Shown here one piece after another: positions 44,546 to 56,124 of a DNA stretch of 64,000 bases. The DNA is from Piezodorus guildinii. Lineage: Eukaryota; Arthropoda; Insecta; Hemiptera; Pentatomidae. The notes under the pieces are model-generated. The model saw nothing but the letters and a program-made list of their open reading frames with translations, was not told the DNA's origin and did not search any database. The DNA lies in NCBI GenBank assembly GCA_023052935.1, contig CM041292.1:91123169-91187168 (forward strand), given 5' to 3'. The translations under genes and the position numbers were made by a program. The number at the start of each line of letters is the position of its first letter. Within the stretch, counting starts at the first letter, position 1.

Positions 44546-44755
44546 GTTTCTGCTTCAGAGCCAAGGTTATGGGAACCCTCCTGGGGTAGACCCAGCCTCT
44601 TTAAAGTGGGTACCAAAATTGGAAAAAACGGGTGGCTAAAATTGATCAATGCCTAATCACCTCTTTGGCCTAGAAACAGTACGAATCTCTATATGTACTG
44701 AGCTCAAGACCCTTCATGGGTTATTGAGGTACAGGTTTTTTTTTGTTGCATTTCA
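44546..44755 (+). mobile_element. SINE-3, 5'-truncated
   Basis: Body and 3' end of SINE-3 without the tRNA-like head: GGGAACCCTCCTGGGGTAGA, AAAGTGGGTACCA, CTAGAAACAGTACGAATCTC, GACCCTTCATGGGTTATTGA, GGTACAGG and a T run. Opposite orientation to the full copy at 44056-44369. Confidence 0.75.
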
Positions 44756-44930
44756 ACTTTTTTTTTAAACCTTACGCTAAGTTTACTAGTGATGTATTGA
44801 AGTGTCTATTTCGGGACAATTCTATTCTATTCAGACTTGGTTCATCTTTCAACTAAAAGGTTCATTAAACTACAATTGCCGTAAATTTATGACCGTATCC
44901 TTCCTTTCCGTTAGAATACATATCTTATAT

Positions 44931-45080
44931 ATGGTGAAGGAAGAGCGGAACTTACACAAGAGGCAAGCGGTCAGAGGCGAGGAGGAGGCTGACACACATG
45001 AGCGGTGGTGCCTGACGCTCCTGGCTGCCTCAACCTCAACCGTTCCCTCGCCAGATTCCTATAATCAGGAGAGTCATTAA
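44931..45080 (+). other. Unassigned coding-like patch
   Basis: An ATG-started 49-codon frame in a GC-rich island. It runs MVKEERNLHKRQAVRGEEEA, then DTHERWCLTLLAAS and a Ser/Pro/Asn-rich end, stopping at a TAA. No recognised family. A donor-like GGTCAG lies inside. It could be an exon, a small ORF in a 5' UTR, or chance. Confidence 0.22.
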
Positions 45081-45264
45081 ATCATTAATGTAATAATAAA
45101 GCATCTTAAATGAGTTCAATATTCATTCCAAACCCAAATTTCATTCTAAAATATTTTAATTACCTATAAAAGCAATTATATCTCACTTGAAATTCACAAT
45201 TAAAATATCAATTACTCTTACATTTAAACAAAAATTCTATTAATGTGCAAAAAATCCTTGGTTT

Positions 45265-45425
45265 TGCCATATGTCCTGTGGTTCCGAGCCTGTGCGATGT
45301 CAGGTACTCTTTAAAGATTTCTTTCCTAATTAAACCTGGAAAGGTTAAATTTAAGATTCCCACTGTAGCATCGTCCGATTAGCCACAACAGCATAAAGAA
45401 ACGTTTAATAAAGTAACAAATTATA
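45265..45425 (+). mobile_element. SINE-2, 3' part
   Basis: Plus strand: GGTTCCGAGCCTGTGCGATG, CAGGTACTCTTTAAAGATTT, GCATCGTCCGATTAGCCACA and a tail GTTTAATAAAGTAAC. The head is missing. Confidence 0.7.
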
Positions 45426-46519
45426 TTTTATAAATTATAGATCAGTATATTAATAATCTTCTAAATCGCTGATTGTATATGACTTGATTTGATTTATCCA
45501 TTCATGACTTGTGTGTAGGTGTATTGTTTGTAAGTGTTACTGGAAGTTGTATTTATTTAATTCTTAAAAAAAGAACTGATAATTCTTCTATAATAAATTT
45601 ATTTTATTTTATTTGTTTACGACCCATGAACGACTAGTTAAAATAGGAATTTAATGAATAATAATATATTTTAACAACTAAACAAGTCATTAATTACCTA
45701 ATTAAATTATGAACTTCGCTTAAACATCTATTCAAATCTGTAATGCTAGTCTAACACTAAATTCGATTCACTCTTTAACAGTCTGTCAAGGGAATAGAAC
45801 TCTAATAATTGTAGAAATCCCTTCTTTTTTTCTAATTTTAAAGGTTATAAATTTTAATATATTTGTATTTAAATTAACGATTACTTGATAATCCTCAAGT
45901 TTATGCTGTTTTTTTACAATTTTTTTTGTACAACGGTACGAATATTCAAATCAAAGCATTAATGCAGTTGTTCAAATTTCTTTATACTCCTCTTTAATTT
46001 ATGTCGTTTTTATTTGTTAAACATTGCAATATATTTGTGATATATCCATGTAGCATAACAATATGCATATCTGACTTAATAATATGAGGCACTGTTCAAC
46101 GTTGATTTAATAATTTGTTTTTTCTCCAAGAAACGGCCAAAAACGTTCACAAATAACTTAAGAAGCATAATTTTGCAATGTAATTCCTACAAAGAGAAGC
46201 TTGCCTTAATGATCTTATTATCCAGGCGATGAGAATGGCCTACTTCTCACAAGGACGACTACTGAAACTGAGTATGGAAGGCCCTTAACGTTAAGGATAT
46301 AATATTGTAGTCAATTACATATGGATGTATTTATGTGCGAGTGTTCATTCAATTACTGATCATTTTTCATATCTAATGGTGATGCCTACAAAGTTTAATG
46401 ATAAACGAAGTATTGGCAGCGTTTGCACAGCCTCTAAATATTATTTGGAATCCTTAGAACTTATAAATTCAGAAAGACCATTTTCTAAAGCTAACAGTAA
46501 ATTGTTGCTGTATCTCCTT
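45426..46519. other. No gene recognised
   Basis: AT-rich, no landmarks. Confidence 0.35.
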
Positions 46520-46881
46520 TGAAGGGCCAATGTCCAGAATCGCCTTGAAGGTGGACGTCGCGTCGATTCCTTACATATGTTTCTCTGCAAGTTCTCGAAT
46601 AGTTGTTCTGGAATTTTCTTCCACTTAAGCTCGGAGAACATCCTCATCAAGAAAAGAGGTCTTTCCACCACCTTCTTTGTCTTCCAGGATGAAGTCTTTC
46701 TCTCGAAATTTTTTGAGACACCGTTGAACGGTGCACGCACCAACAGTTCCCTCGCCCCACCCTTCGTTCCGGTCGAATTTAAACTCGTAAAATAAAAACC
46801 TGGCTTTGACATACCATTTTAATGTGGAGAGTTTTGTAAAGAAAACTTAAAATTTCATTATTTTCCGGATAACCCAATATA
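46520..46881 (-). mobile_element. Mariner 5' part, third lineage
   Basis: On the minus strand it begins with a mariner-like terminus, TTGGGTTATCCGGAAAATAA (end at 46881 or 46880), then a leader of about 70 bases, then transposase N-terminal sequence in several frames. Recognisable pieces are EGTVGACTVQRCLKKFRERD, FILEDKEGG, FLDEDVLRA, TIRELAEKH and GIDATSTFKAIL. These correspond to the two helix-turn-helix units and linker. Frameshifts break it and the catalytic domain is missing. The 123-codon minus frame at 46441-46812 reads through it in the wrong frame. Confidence 0.65.
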
Positions 46882-46884
46882 ATT

Positions 46885-48050
46885 TACATAAGAAAAAATA
46901 TATATAATAGAACTAATTATTTGCACATATGTAAAATATTATAGGTTATTACTTAAGAAACAGGGAACTTTTTTGTTGTAAAGGATAAATCAAACCAGAA
47001 CTATCCAAGGTATGTTCTGAAGGCTCTGAAAAAAACCGTGGTACGTTCAAGAATAAATATTTATAAACTTTTTAGCCACTATGCTGTATTTTAGAGATTA
47101 ATGTGGAGTTTTAGGAAGTTTTATAAGTACATATATAGGTATAAAGACCAAGGACAAGGAAGGTACGTCACGCTGGATAGTTGTGTTCGGGCATAAGTAT
47201 TAGCGGAATTATGTTGGAGTTGTGGCGGCACTATCCCAAAATGATTGTTTCATAATTTTATGTTAAAATGTATAATTTTAAGTTAAGTTAAATAATAATA
47301 AATATATAATATTAAATAAACTTAATAATAATAAGTATTTGGTAAATGTTTTGTTATTAAATATGATGTTGGCATTTGTTGTTTAGTTGGGACCAACAGA
47401 GGACGTCAAAAATCTTACTTATGTGTAAAGTTCGGCCATCATGGTATTTTGTTTTCTGTCTTTAATAAATGCTACTAATGCGTTTTATTAATGAGTGAAA
47501 ACGCTACAGAGTATTTGTTTTTAATAATAAAGTTAATATATCTTTGGTTAGTCAAAAATTTATAAATTAAATACAAAATATTGGAATTAATTAAAAAACT
47601 CCGTTGTAAATTCTAATTTTAGAAATAACCGTTGGAAATATAATTAAAAAAGAAAAGCAAATTGGAGGACATAACGACCGTTGGATCAGCTGCTTTAAGA
47701 CTCCACCTGCTGTTTCCGGTAACAGGTTGCCAACAAACCCACCTACCTGTTACACCCGCAACTTTAAATATAGGGGCTAGTATTCTTTAGCTTTGTTCCG
47801 CCTTTTAATCTAGTAAATGTTTTGATGTTTGATTTTTCATGTAACACAATCAAACATAAAATGTAGTGATTGTGCACAATGTGAAATGTTTGAAAAAAAA
47901 TCGTAAAATAAACAATAGACTAGAGAATTTTCCACAGGTTTTCTCTCGATTAAGTAGCAAATTTAATTTTATTAATTCTTTATTTTATAATCACAGATTT
48001 CAGATACTTATAATAATAACATTTACCAGGCAGATGGATGACCTCTTAAC
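46885..48050. other. No gene recognised
   Basis: AT-rich with mid-GC sequence around 47660-47770. No landmarks. Confidence 0.35.
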
Positions 48051-48053
48051 TAC

Positions 48054-48265
48054 GAAAGGCTGATTTACATGGAGATCTTAATACCTATCTGGACTTACAG
48101 AGTTGAGCTTTAGTGCTCCATTAAACCATCGAATTGTTCTTGTATCTAATCCTTACAACCCCAAATTGTTCGTAATATCCTAAAAGTTCTTTACTATGCC
48201 ACGAAAAAAATAATTCATAAAGAGCTTACGCTGCTCATTTGGACAATCTTTCTAATATAATCCAT
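48054..48265 (+). mobile_element. Jockey-type LINE fragment, decayed
   Basis: RT C-terminal remnant with PIWTYRVEL, a KPSN segment and RNILKVLYYATKKIIH, parallel to the 34.3-34.5-kb copy. Stops are frequent. Confidence 0.5.
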
Positions 48266-48760
48266 AAATATATGCATAAGCTCACTATTTTCCCAAAATA
48301 ACCCACTATTTTCAATTATTGCTTTCTCTTCAATTCCTGATAACCTCTAGACATTATAATTCAGAATCCTTTTTAAGATGCTGCTAAAAGTTAGTTTCTC
48401 TATAAAAATATATGTGTTAAGAATTGAAGTAGTTATATTTTTATATTTTCCTCATATTAACAGTATGTAATTTATTTTATATGTAATTGTGATTCATAGT
48501 GTGCAAGCGCGCCAGTCTATTGTTTTACGCATTTTCGATCGTATAATCGCATCTTCTGTTGAGTGACCGCGGGGTAGAGTGTATTATGGGAGAGAGAAGA
48601 GACTCACTCGCGAGTGTAGTCTGTTTTTAGGTTGGTTGTCGCAAACTGAGTCATATTATTTTTAAATCACACGTCATCATAGAAAATAGTCACAGGAAAT
48701 AGAATATTGTCGTAGGGAGAAGGAAGTCATCACGGATAGAAGAAATCACCGCTTGTACAT
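48266..48760. other. No gene recognised
   Basis: AT-rich with a mid-GC stretch at 48500-48640. No landmarks. Confidence 0.35.
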
Positions 48761-48764
48761 TTAT

Positions 48765-49410
48765 AACCAATATTTGTTGTCTTTAATTAATATACTGTAT
48801 CCTACGCACTACCTATTTCCCTCTCATATGGAAACATTCAACTATCATCCTTTTCCTAAAACCAGGCAAACCTTTTCACAGCACTTCATCTTACAGACCT
48901 ATTAGCCTGCTCCCGATCCTCTCCAAAATCTTCGAAAAACTCCTATTGAAACGAATCCTAGCCAAATTTCACAATTTTCCTTCACATCAGTTTGGATTTC
49001 GTCCTCAACATTCCACGGTTCACCAAGGACTCCGAATTGTAGACCACATTTCCTCCGCCCTTGAGTGCAAGGAGTATTGTTCGGGTGCCTTTCTGGACAT
49101 AGCTCAAGCTTTTGACCGGGTGTGGCACCCGGGACTGCTCTTTAAGCACAAAACCCATTTACCTCAATCCTTATACCTAATCCTCCGATCCTATTTATCA
49201 AACCGCTCCTTCCGAGTTCGCAGTGGTTCCGAATTTTCCAAACATTATACTGTTGAGGCCGGTGTTCCTCAAGGCAGCGTCTTAGGACCCGTCCTCTACA
49301 TCCTCTACACCGCCGATATCCCTACCGATCCCGATACCTTTCTGGCAACATTTGATGATGATACCGCCATTTTGTCATCCAATTCCGATCCTGAAGCAGC
49401 ATCGCTAAAT
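48765..49410 (+). pseudogene. Jockey-type reverse transcriptase, N-terminal and palm fragment
   Basis: About 195 open codons (from after a TAA near 48780 to about 49408) of a non-LTR RT. Order: FPLIWKHSTIILFLKPGKPF and SYRPISLLPILSKIFEKLLL (RT fingers), HQFGFRPQHSTVHQGLR, FLDIAQAFDRVWHPGLL (motif A), GVPQGSVLGPVLYILYTADI (motif B) and FDDDTAILSS (motif C). Motif C has Asp where the family has Ala (FADD in the 52-kb copy), which would probably harm catalysis. Homology ends abruptly at 49405 within SDPEAAS, before the thumb. No ATG belongs to it. It complements the 3' fragments elsewhere in the window. Confidence 0.75.
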
Positions 49411-50665
49411 AATAATATATCTCAATAAAAAATAAATTTAATTAATATAAGTTTTTTTAAGTTCTCACTATTATTGATTTGTTCATATAATCTCAACGAA
49501 ATTACATAATTCGACAGAAAATTCGGCGACTCATAATAACGACCGGGTGAGGCTGCGAGCAAATGCGCTAGTCTCCCCTCTTTCCAACACTTTTTATAAG
49601 GCCTTTCCTTAATATAAATTTTAATAAATTATACATTTTTTAAATCATTTCTTAAGAAAACTCATATATCTCTTGCAATTAATCTTTGTTTATACATAAA
49701 ACACATACATTAATAGTCATATTTATCCCATAAGATATATTTTATGAGTGAAAGATAAGTGGAAAATACTTCCAATAAATACAATCTATTATGTACCAAA
49801 AATGAAATCGCAAAAGCTTAAGTGCCTAGCATTTAAAATCTTATCTGTATATTTTTTTGTTTTGTTTTTTAAGTTTTAAGAGTAAATTAATAACAAAAAA
49901 AAAGTAAAATATTAATTTATGTAAGTAAAAAGAAAAATATGTAATGGATCCTAATACAAATATCTAACGTATATCCGTGGGTGCAATTATACATTTATGT
50001 TGGATTTAGCTGGAAGCGCAGTAGCTGTGCATTCTCTGAGACAGTAAGCCAAGTTCCGCCCGAAGCCGTTGTGTTGGTTGAATACTAAACACCGTGTCCA
50101 ATACTATCTCTTGGCTACGCTAGTTTTTCTACAAGGAGTCAACGATAAAAAAAAAAAAAAAATAAGGCTAACGCCGTGAATAATATACCGTATATTCAGA
50201 TTAAATATATCTTTGTTGTGTCGACTTATTGTAAAAGATAAATTATTTATTTGATGAATAAAGAAGGATAAATAAAAGAAGTAACTTGGATATTGGTTTT
50301 AAGTACCCTTGTTTACGACTTTTCACTGTTAGTTTTAATGAATTAAATTGCTAATTTAATGGAGTACATCGTACATAAATATTATTAATTTACAAAAATT
50401 CAGATTTATTTTGAGATCTTGTAATATTTTATATTTGTTTGAGATTATATTTACTTTTAACAAAATGAGTTTGATATTCTACTGGTCGTGAAATATAATA
50501 CGTACCGTCAGACGATGTGGAGAGATATCTTCATGTTTTCTCTCCCTTTTTTAATTGGCTTCAAAATCGAAGGTAAGGTTTGACTGAACATTAGTGGAAA
50601 TAAATGAGTTGTGGCGCCGACATAAATAAATGTTAACTTAAAGTGTATTTCAAGTTAATTTGCAA
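49411..50665. other. No gene; possible SINE-1 head fragment
   Basis: AT-rich. At about 49540-49605, GACCGGGTGAGGCTGCGAGC and GCGCTAGTCTCCCC recall the SINE-1 head, with TTTTTATAAGG following as in SINE-1. A run of A lies at about 50149-50162. Confidence 0.35.
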
Positions 50666-50669
50666 TTTC

Positions 50670-51350
50670 ATCGAATTACCTTTACACTTCGTCGCCTGTA
50701 CCTCTGTATCCCTTAGCAATATTTCACTTACTCCTGATAAGAAGATTCGGTACCTAGGACTCCATCTTGACAAATATCTTACTTGGAATCCTCAAGCTAG
50801 ACTGAAACGACTCATATATACCATTTACTACAACACTTACTTGACAAACGCTCGAAACTTTCCGTCAACTATGAAAAATAATATATACTACCATTATTAG
50901 GCCTATGAGGACGTATGGGATTCAACTATGGTGATATACTAAACTTTATAATTCTTTCCGCATTCAATTCTTACTATCTAAGCATCCTAAATGCTCCTTG
51001 TCCACCAATTAAATCATCTATAACTACATGAATATCCCGTTAATTGCAGACTTAGCTCATAAAAAATATACTTCTTTTAATTCCAAACTACCAACTCACA
51101 CAAACCCACTTGTTTGGGACCTCACAGCCCATCTATTTCCGATAAATCTCCTAGGCAAATGAAAAGACGATGGCTTCGGGATCATAATAAAAACATTGAA
51201 GAACCATCAGATAGTAGATTCTTTACACAGCTTAATCATGCACATAATTGTAATTTTTCACTCTTGCTTGTATTTTATTTAGTTTTCAATTTCAATAAAT
51301 ACAAATTTTACTTTTGTATTCTTATTCCTTATTGTATTTAATACTATACC
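50670..51350 (+). mobile_element. Jockey-type LINE, 5'-truncated, decayed
   Basis: C-terminal RT and 3' end: KIRYLGLHLDKYLTWNPQAR, then in another frame YTTIIRPMRTYGIQLW, NIPLIADLAHKKYTSFNSKL and TNPLVW, and the terminal block recalled by CCTAGGCAAATGAAAAGACG. The 3' end is CAATTTCAATAAATACAAA. Several frameshifts and stops. Confidence 0.65.
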
Positions 51351-51956
51351 TTTTTTTTGTATATGTTTAGTAAAGGGAAGGAGGATTATTTCGATTCTGT
51401 TTTTTTCTCAACAACTCAAGGGAAGAGAAGAATCACAGTTACAGTTCTAGTTACAAAAATATTTAAAGTTATACTACCTAAAATATGACAAAATCAATAA
51501 TATGGCCAGCCGAATTTCTTCATAAGTAAAAAACAAAAATGGCGTTAGGTTTTACATGAAAATATTGGCATCACGGGACGTGAGTAAATTATATGTATCA
51601 CACTGATTCGTTATTATTGGAATTTATGGGGAAAAAAATATTTTATTAATTCCCCGAAATGATGAGACTGAAGCTAGTCCTCGAGCAAAATGACTGTGTA
51701 TAAAATTTAATCCCTTTTTTTTTATCCTATTAAAGGTAGTGATATATTGTAGTTATCAGTTGATTTTTCAAGAATCTCAAATATTTTTTTAAAACTGTAG
51801 ATATTTCGAAACTGTTATCTGAACGATACTCTAAGTTCATTTGTATTATAGCTGAGAAAATGTGATATTGTTTTTTTTTACCGTTAACAAATCTAAAGTC
51901 ATCTTTTATTTAAAGGTTCTTTCTTCTAATCAGCTGACACGCTAATAATTTATCAT
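51351..51956. other. No gene recognised
   Basis: AT-rich, no landmarks. Confidence 0.35.
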
Positions 51957-51964
51957 GTAATAAT
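51957..51964. repeat. Putative target-site duplication, left copy
   Basis: GTAATAAT, matching 53465-53472. With one mismatch it extends to about 11 bases (CATGTAATAAT against CACGTAATAAT). Confidence 0.5.
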
Positions 51965-53464
51965 TTTTTATTTTTTATTTTATTATTTTTTTTTTTATTC
52001 GTATATATTACAATTTGTCATAATAGACAATAATAATAGTGCTACAGGATCTCATTCATACAATATTTACAATATAAATAAAAGGAAAGTCAAATTACAT
52101 AAAATAAAATCAAAATAAATAAACGTATACAATAACAAAATTAAGTAGACAAAATAAATACAAATAAATGAAGTTAACAAATAAATAAACAAAACATGTC
52201 ACATTCATACCTATGTACAATATTTACAATCAGCTCGGGAACCCCAGACGGGGCTTGTCCCCCCACTTGTGGAAGGACAAGCAGAGTCAAAAGGATCCCA
52301 GCGCCTCCCTCTCAGCCGCATCACTGGTGAGAGCCAGCGGAAGCTAAGTGAGGGCGCCACAGCCACAATCACACCGCACATGAGAGGAGAATCTGACCAG
52401 TGTCAGAACTCCAGAATAGATGTTTACAATATGTCTCGGGGCCACTGCCGTTTCAACCTTCTAGGAGGGTTGTATGGATGAGTGGAGCTGGATAGGGATT
52501 GTGCTAGAGGATTAGGATGATGAATGAGGTTCTGGTGGAATTTGGAAAATTTAGATGGAATCAGGTCTGAAATAAATGGAACATTAAGGTCGTGGTGTAA
52601 GGTATAGTTGGAGACATAATAAGGAGCATTTACTATTGTTCGGAGGACTTTGGATTGAAAGGATTGAATGCGTTTGATGTTAGAACGTTTGGCTGTCCCC
52701 CATAGTTCAAGTCCGTAGGTCCACATTGGTTTCAGTATTGTCTTGTAAAGTAATAATTTGTTGTCAACTGTAAGCTTAGATTTTCTGTTTAGTAGTCTGT
52801 ATAACTGTCCGAATCGTCTGTTGAGTTCTTTTCGTTTAAGTCTTGTATGTGGGTTCCAGGTCAATCTTTTGTCTAGTAGTAAGCCAAGATACCGGACTGT
52901 GTCTGAGGAAAGAAGCGGTATGGAATTGAAATGAACCATTGGACAGGATTTGCGTCGAAGGGTGAAGGTGACGTGGGTGCATTTGCTTTCATTAACCTTA
53001 ATACGCCAAGCATTACACCAGTCCTCGATAAGACAAAGGTGTCTTTGCAGGATGAAGGATGCTATTTCAGGATCGGAATTGGATGATAGGATGGCGGTGT
53101 CATCTGCAAATGTTGCCAGAAAGGTGTCAGGATGAATAGGAATATCAGCAGTGTAAAGGATGTAGAGGACGGGTCCCAAGACGCTGCCTTGAGGAACACC
53201 GGCCTCAATGGGATAAACATTAGAAAATTCTACACCACAGCGAACTCGGAAGGAGCGGTTTGAGAGATAGGATCGTAGAATGAGGTATAGAGACTGGGGT
53301 AAATGCGTTTTAAGCTTGAAGAGTAATCCGGTGTGCCATACCCGGTTAAAAGCTTGCGCTATGTCCAGAAACGCACCAGAACAATACTCTTTGCATTCAA
53401 GGGCTGAGGAAATATGGTCTACAACTCGGAGTCCTTGTTGAACAGTGGAATGATGAGCACTCAC
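51965..53464 (-). mobile_element. Young 5'-truncated jockey-type LINE
   Basis: A 1.5-kb minus-strand insertion. The poly(A) end is the T-rich run at about 51965-51998, then a 3' UTR of about 430 bases including a GC-rich block at 52230-52390, then an uninterrupted ORF2 part up to 53464. It is cut off within the RT (after HSTVQQ), as usual for incomplete target-primed reverse transcription. An 8-11 base putative target duplication flanks it. The open frame suggests recent insertion relative to the other copies. Confidence 0.8.
52424..53464 (-). pseudogene. Jockey-type reverse transcriptase, uninterrupted 3' two-thirds
   Basis: About 345 codons without a stop. It contains FLDIAQAFNRVWHTGLLFKL (motif A, catalytic Asp; Asn replaces the Asp seen in the 49-kb copy just after), GVPQGSVLGPVLYILYTADI (motif B), FADDTAILSS (motif C, the paired catalytic Asp residues), VRYLGLLLDKRLTWNPHTRL, MWTYGLELWGTAKRSN, QSFQSKVLRTIVNAPYYVSN and a C-terminal THPYNPPRRLKRQWPRDIL. 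The first ~10 residues of the open stretch (to about 53464) derive from flanking DNA. The endonuclease, ORF1 and RT fingers are missing, so it cannot retrotranspose by itself. It is the best reference for the other jockey-type fragments in the window. Confidence 0.85.
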
Positions 53465-53472
53465 GTAATAAT
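53465..53472. repeat. Putative target-site duplication, right copy
   Basis: GTAATAAT, matching 51957-51964. Confidence 0.5.
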
Positions 53473-55240
53473 AAATGTATTTGTTAGACAAGTACCTAAC
53501 GGTTCGTCAAGAATTAATTAAGTTGAGTTCCATAATAAGCTTTCGGGTTTAATAAACTATTAAAATTTATTAAGAGCTCATGTAAATCTTTTTAAAAAGT
53601 TTTTTCCATTAGCCCATACGACATAAATTGCCTCAATTATGGACAATTAGATATAATGCTACAGGTTTAGGTTCGTACTATTTAATTATAAATTGAGTAT
53701 CATTGCTTTATTATGCCTCAATATACTTAATTATAGTAATTATTTCAAATCGAAACGTTTTGAGAGCTAGGGATATTTTAATTAACAGTATCATTGCAAA
53801 CTGCAAGGATTATTTACTGGCATGAAGCCAGAAGAACTACGATTTTCTCCATAGAAACGTGAATTCTGCCGAAGAAAATTGTTGCATAACTTGAAACAGT
53901 AAAACTTTTTGATTCATCTTCAGAAGCGAAAGCTGGAATCAAGGCTGTGACGAACGCTATGAAAACAAAAGTATTGTTAGATAATAGATTTTCTTTTTTT
54001 TTTTGTTTGATACTAAAAAATGTCTAATCTAAACTAATAATAGGAATAAAATACCTTTTACTGTCTATTTTATAACCATCTAACTTTAAAAAACAATTCA
54101 ACGACTCTGCAATACATATAAACAACTTTCTACATATTATCGCTACTTTTACTATCAATATACTATTTAATTAAGGGTACAGCAATTAAAATATTAGAAA
54201 AAGTGTTAAATCGAGGAATATAAGCGAGTAATGCCATATATTGTGAAAACCACTTTTATGGCGAAGTTGAAATATCTTCCATCCGAAAATGTTTCCCATC
54301 AAGTTATTTATTTTAATTTTCGAAAATTACTAATTAATTACTGTACTAAAGTACAGAACTAAGGCTATTTTTTTATAGATCTTTGGGCAGAATTTCTTTT
54401 ATTATAAAGTTAAATATAAAAGAATTACTTATATTATTTTATCCTTAACTCTTATCACATTTATTATTTAGTTAACATGACTTAAAAAAAATTACATAAC
54501 ATTACATAAATTTGAAATCCTAAGATATGCCCTATAGCTGTTAATATAAAGATTATAACTATACCATTGCATCTTCTCACAATTTAATGAGTTTTACTCG
54601 AATAAAATACTAAATTAACGGAGGGAAAATTAGAAGAATAAAATTATTGCAAGCATATTTTCAGTTCCATAAAAACGGTGGTTATACCTGTATGGAGGAA
54701 ATTCCATCTTAAGTGTATATCTAATTTCAAATTTTATTGATTTTATGTTTCTCTTCATCTGCATAACCATTTTTTTTGTTTTGTTTTTTTGTTTTACTGT
54801 ATATTCATCTAACTTTGCATTGGCACAGCCGCTGTTGATTTTCCAAAACCTGTTTCTTTAAATATTTTTGTTTTATTGGCCATTATTTGTATATATTCAT
54901 ATGCAATACTCGAGACTTATGATCGGTAGTAATGATATATGTTTTATAAACTTTTAAATTGAGTCATATATTACCCATAATACAGTATTAAGCATTTTAT
55001 TATTTTTTTTTTAATTTGAGTTCCTTTTTTTTATTTACCAGTGCACTAATAACTAAAAATACTTCCTATATTTAACTTCTGCCCTTATAGAAACTTATTT
55101 TTAGGCATATAGTTTTTATTTATCAATGTCCTGATTCCGATCATAAATTGAAGAAAACTTGATACGTAAAGCTTGCTTCAGCAAATGAAAATTTGTGAAA
55201 CAAACCTTAATTCTCAATTCTCAATACCATTACTGGTAAA
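53473..55240. other. No gene recognised
   Basis: AT-rich, no landmarks. Confidence 0.35.
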
Positions 55241-55244
55241 AACG

Positions 55245-55900
55245 CATATTATGATCAAAAGAAACATTAAAGACATCATTATTATATGCTCGAATCAGTG
55301 ATAACTTCTCTTGAACCAGAAACGAGTTTACTTGCTAAGGTTATAGTATTGATTATCTGATCATCTGCTTCGACAATATCATCAAAATGCGCATTAAACA
55401 AAACGCGTCAAATAGTCCCGGTGCTTCCTCATTAGGATCCCTTGTGTTCAAACCTTCATCTACAAACGGAATCTGAGTATGAAGCCATAGTAAAAATATT
55501 GGCAATAAGAGAACACACAAAGTATCTGAAAGTCACAACTGCAGGAGCCTATGGAGACAGATATGAATGGTGAAGGTGCCTTGTCCTGAATCAAATTCAA
55601 AGTCCTAAAATCTCGTTTTATATTTTCTTTAGTTCCGATTCGAAGATGTGCGTTGAGCTTCATTTTCGGTGAAGAACACAGCACATTCGAAAAAGCTCGG
55701 TGCTACATCTTAAAGCACCACCCACACTAAGCCAGCCAAAGTGCCAGGAACACCATTTGCTCTGAGATAAAATTTGCCTATCTGCCGGTATTGGGACAAT
55801 AAATAAATGGGATAAAAAAAAATTCAATTCTCTGGAATTTGGACATTTCTTCTGAACCCACTCAATAAATGGAGGTGGGCGTAAATGGTCGCAGTCCAAG
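55245..55900 (-). pseudogene. Unassigned degenerate coding region
   Basis: Higher GC than its surroundings, with protein-like stretches in several minus-strand frames: HLRPPPFIEWVQKKCPN, SKWCSWHFGWLSVGGAL, FVDEGLNTRDPNEEAPGLFD and, after a frame change, NAHFDDIVEADDQIIN followed by TITLASKLVSG up to tandem stops near 55285. The acidic C-terminal flavour recalls the ends of some DNA-transposon proteins, but I cannot assign a family. The frame changes suggest a decayed gene. Confidence 0.25.
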
Positions 55901-56124
55901 TTTCAGGGGTTGGAGATCCTCACGTAAAACATGTTATCTTTAAAGTATATGTGTTCACAAGTAAGTTTGTTTTTATTAAGAGTAAATTTTTCTCACTATG
56001 TTTTTTTGTTAAAGTTTAGCGATCTACAACAAAACTGAAGGGAAAAAGGCATACTCTAACTTTATTTTGTGTTGAGGTGAAGCAAGTCCGTTATGGCGTG
56101 CATTAAATGACATAAATACTCATT
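55901..56124. other. No gene recognised
   Basis: AT-rich, no landmarks. Confidence 0.35.

Noticed and set aside
44453..44656. Open frames of 60-67 codons with Tyr-Ile repeats
   Set aside because: They are translations of the (TA)n microsatellite and SINE-3.
46441..46812. 123-codon minus-strand frame as a gene
   Set aside because: It is an out-of-frame reading across a frameshifted mariner transposase fragment.
52950..53135. Plus-strand 61-codon frame
   Set aside because: Shadow of the minus-strand LINE reverse transcriptase.
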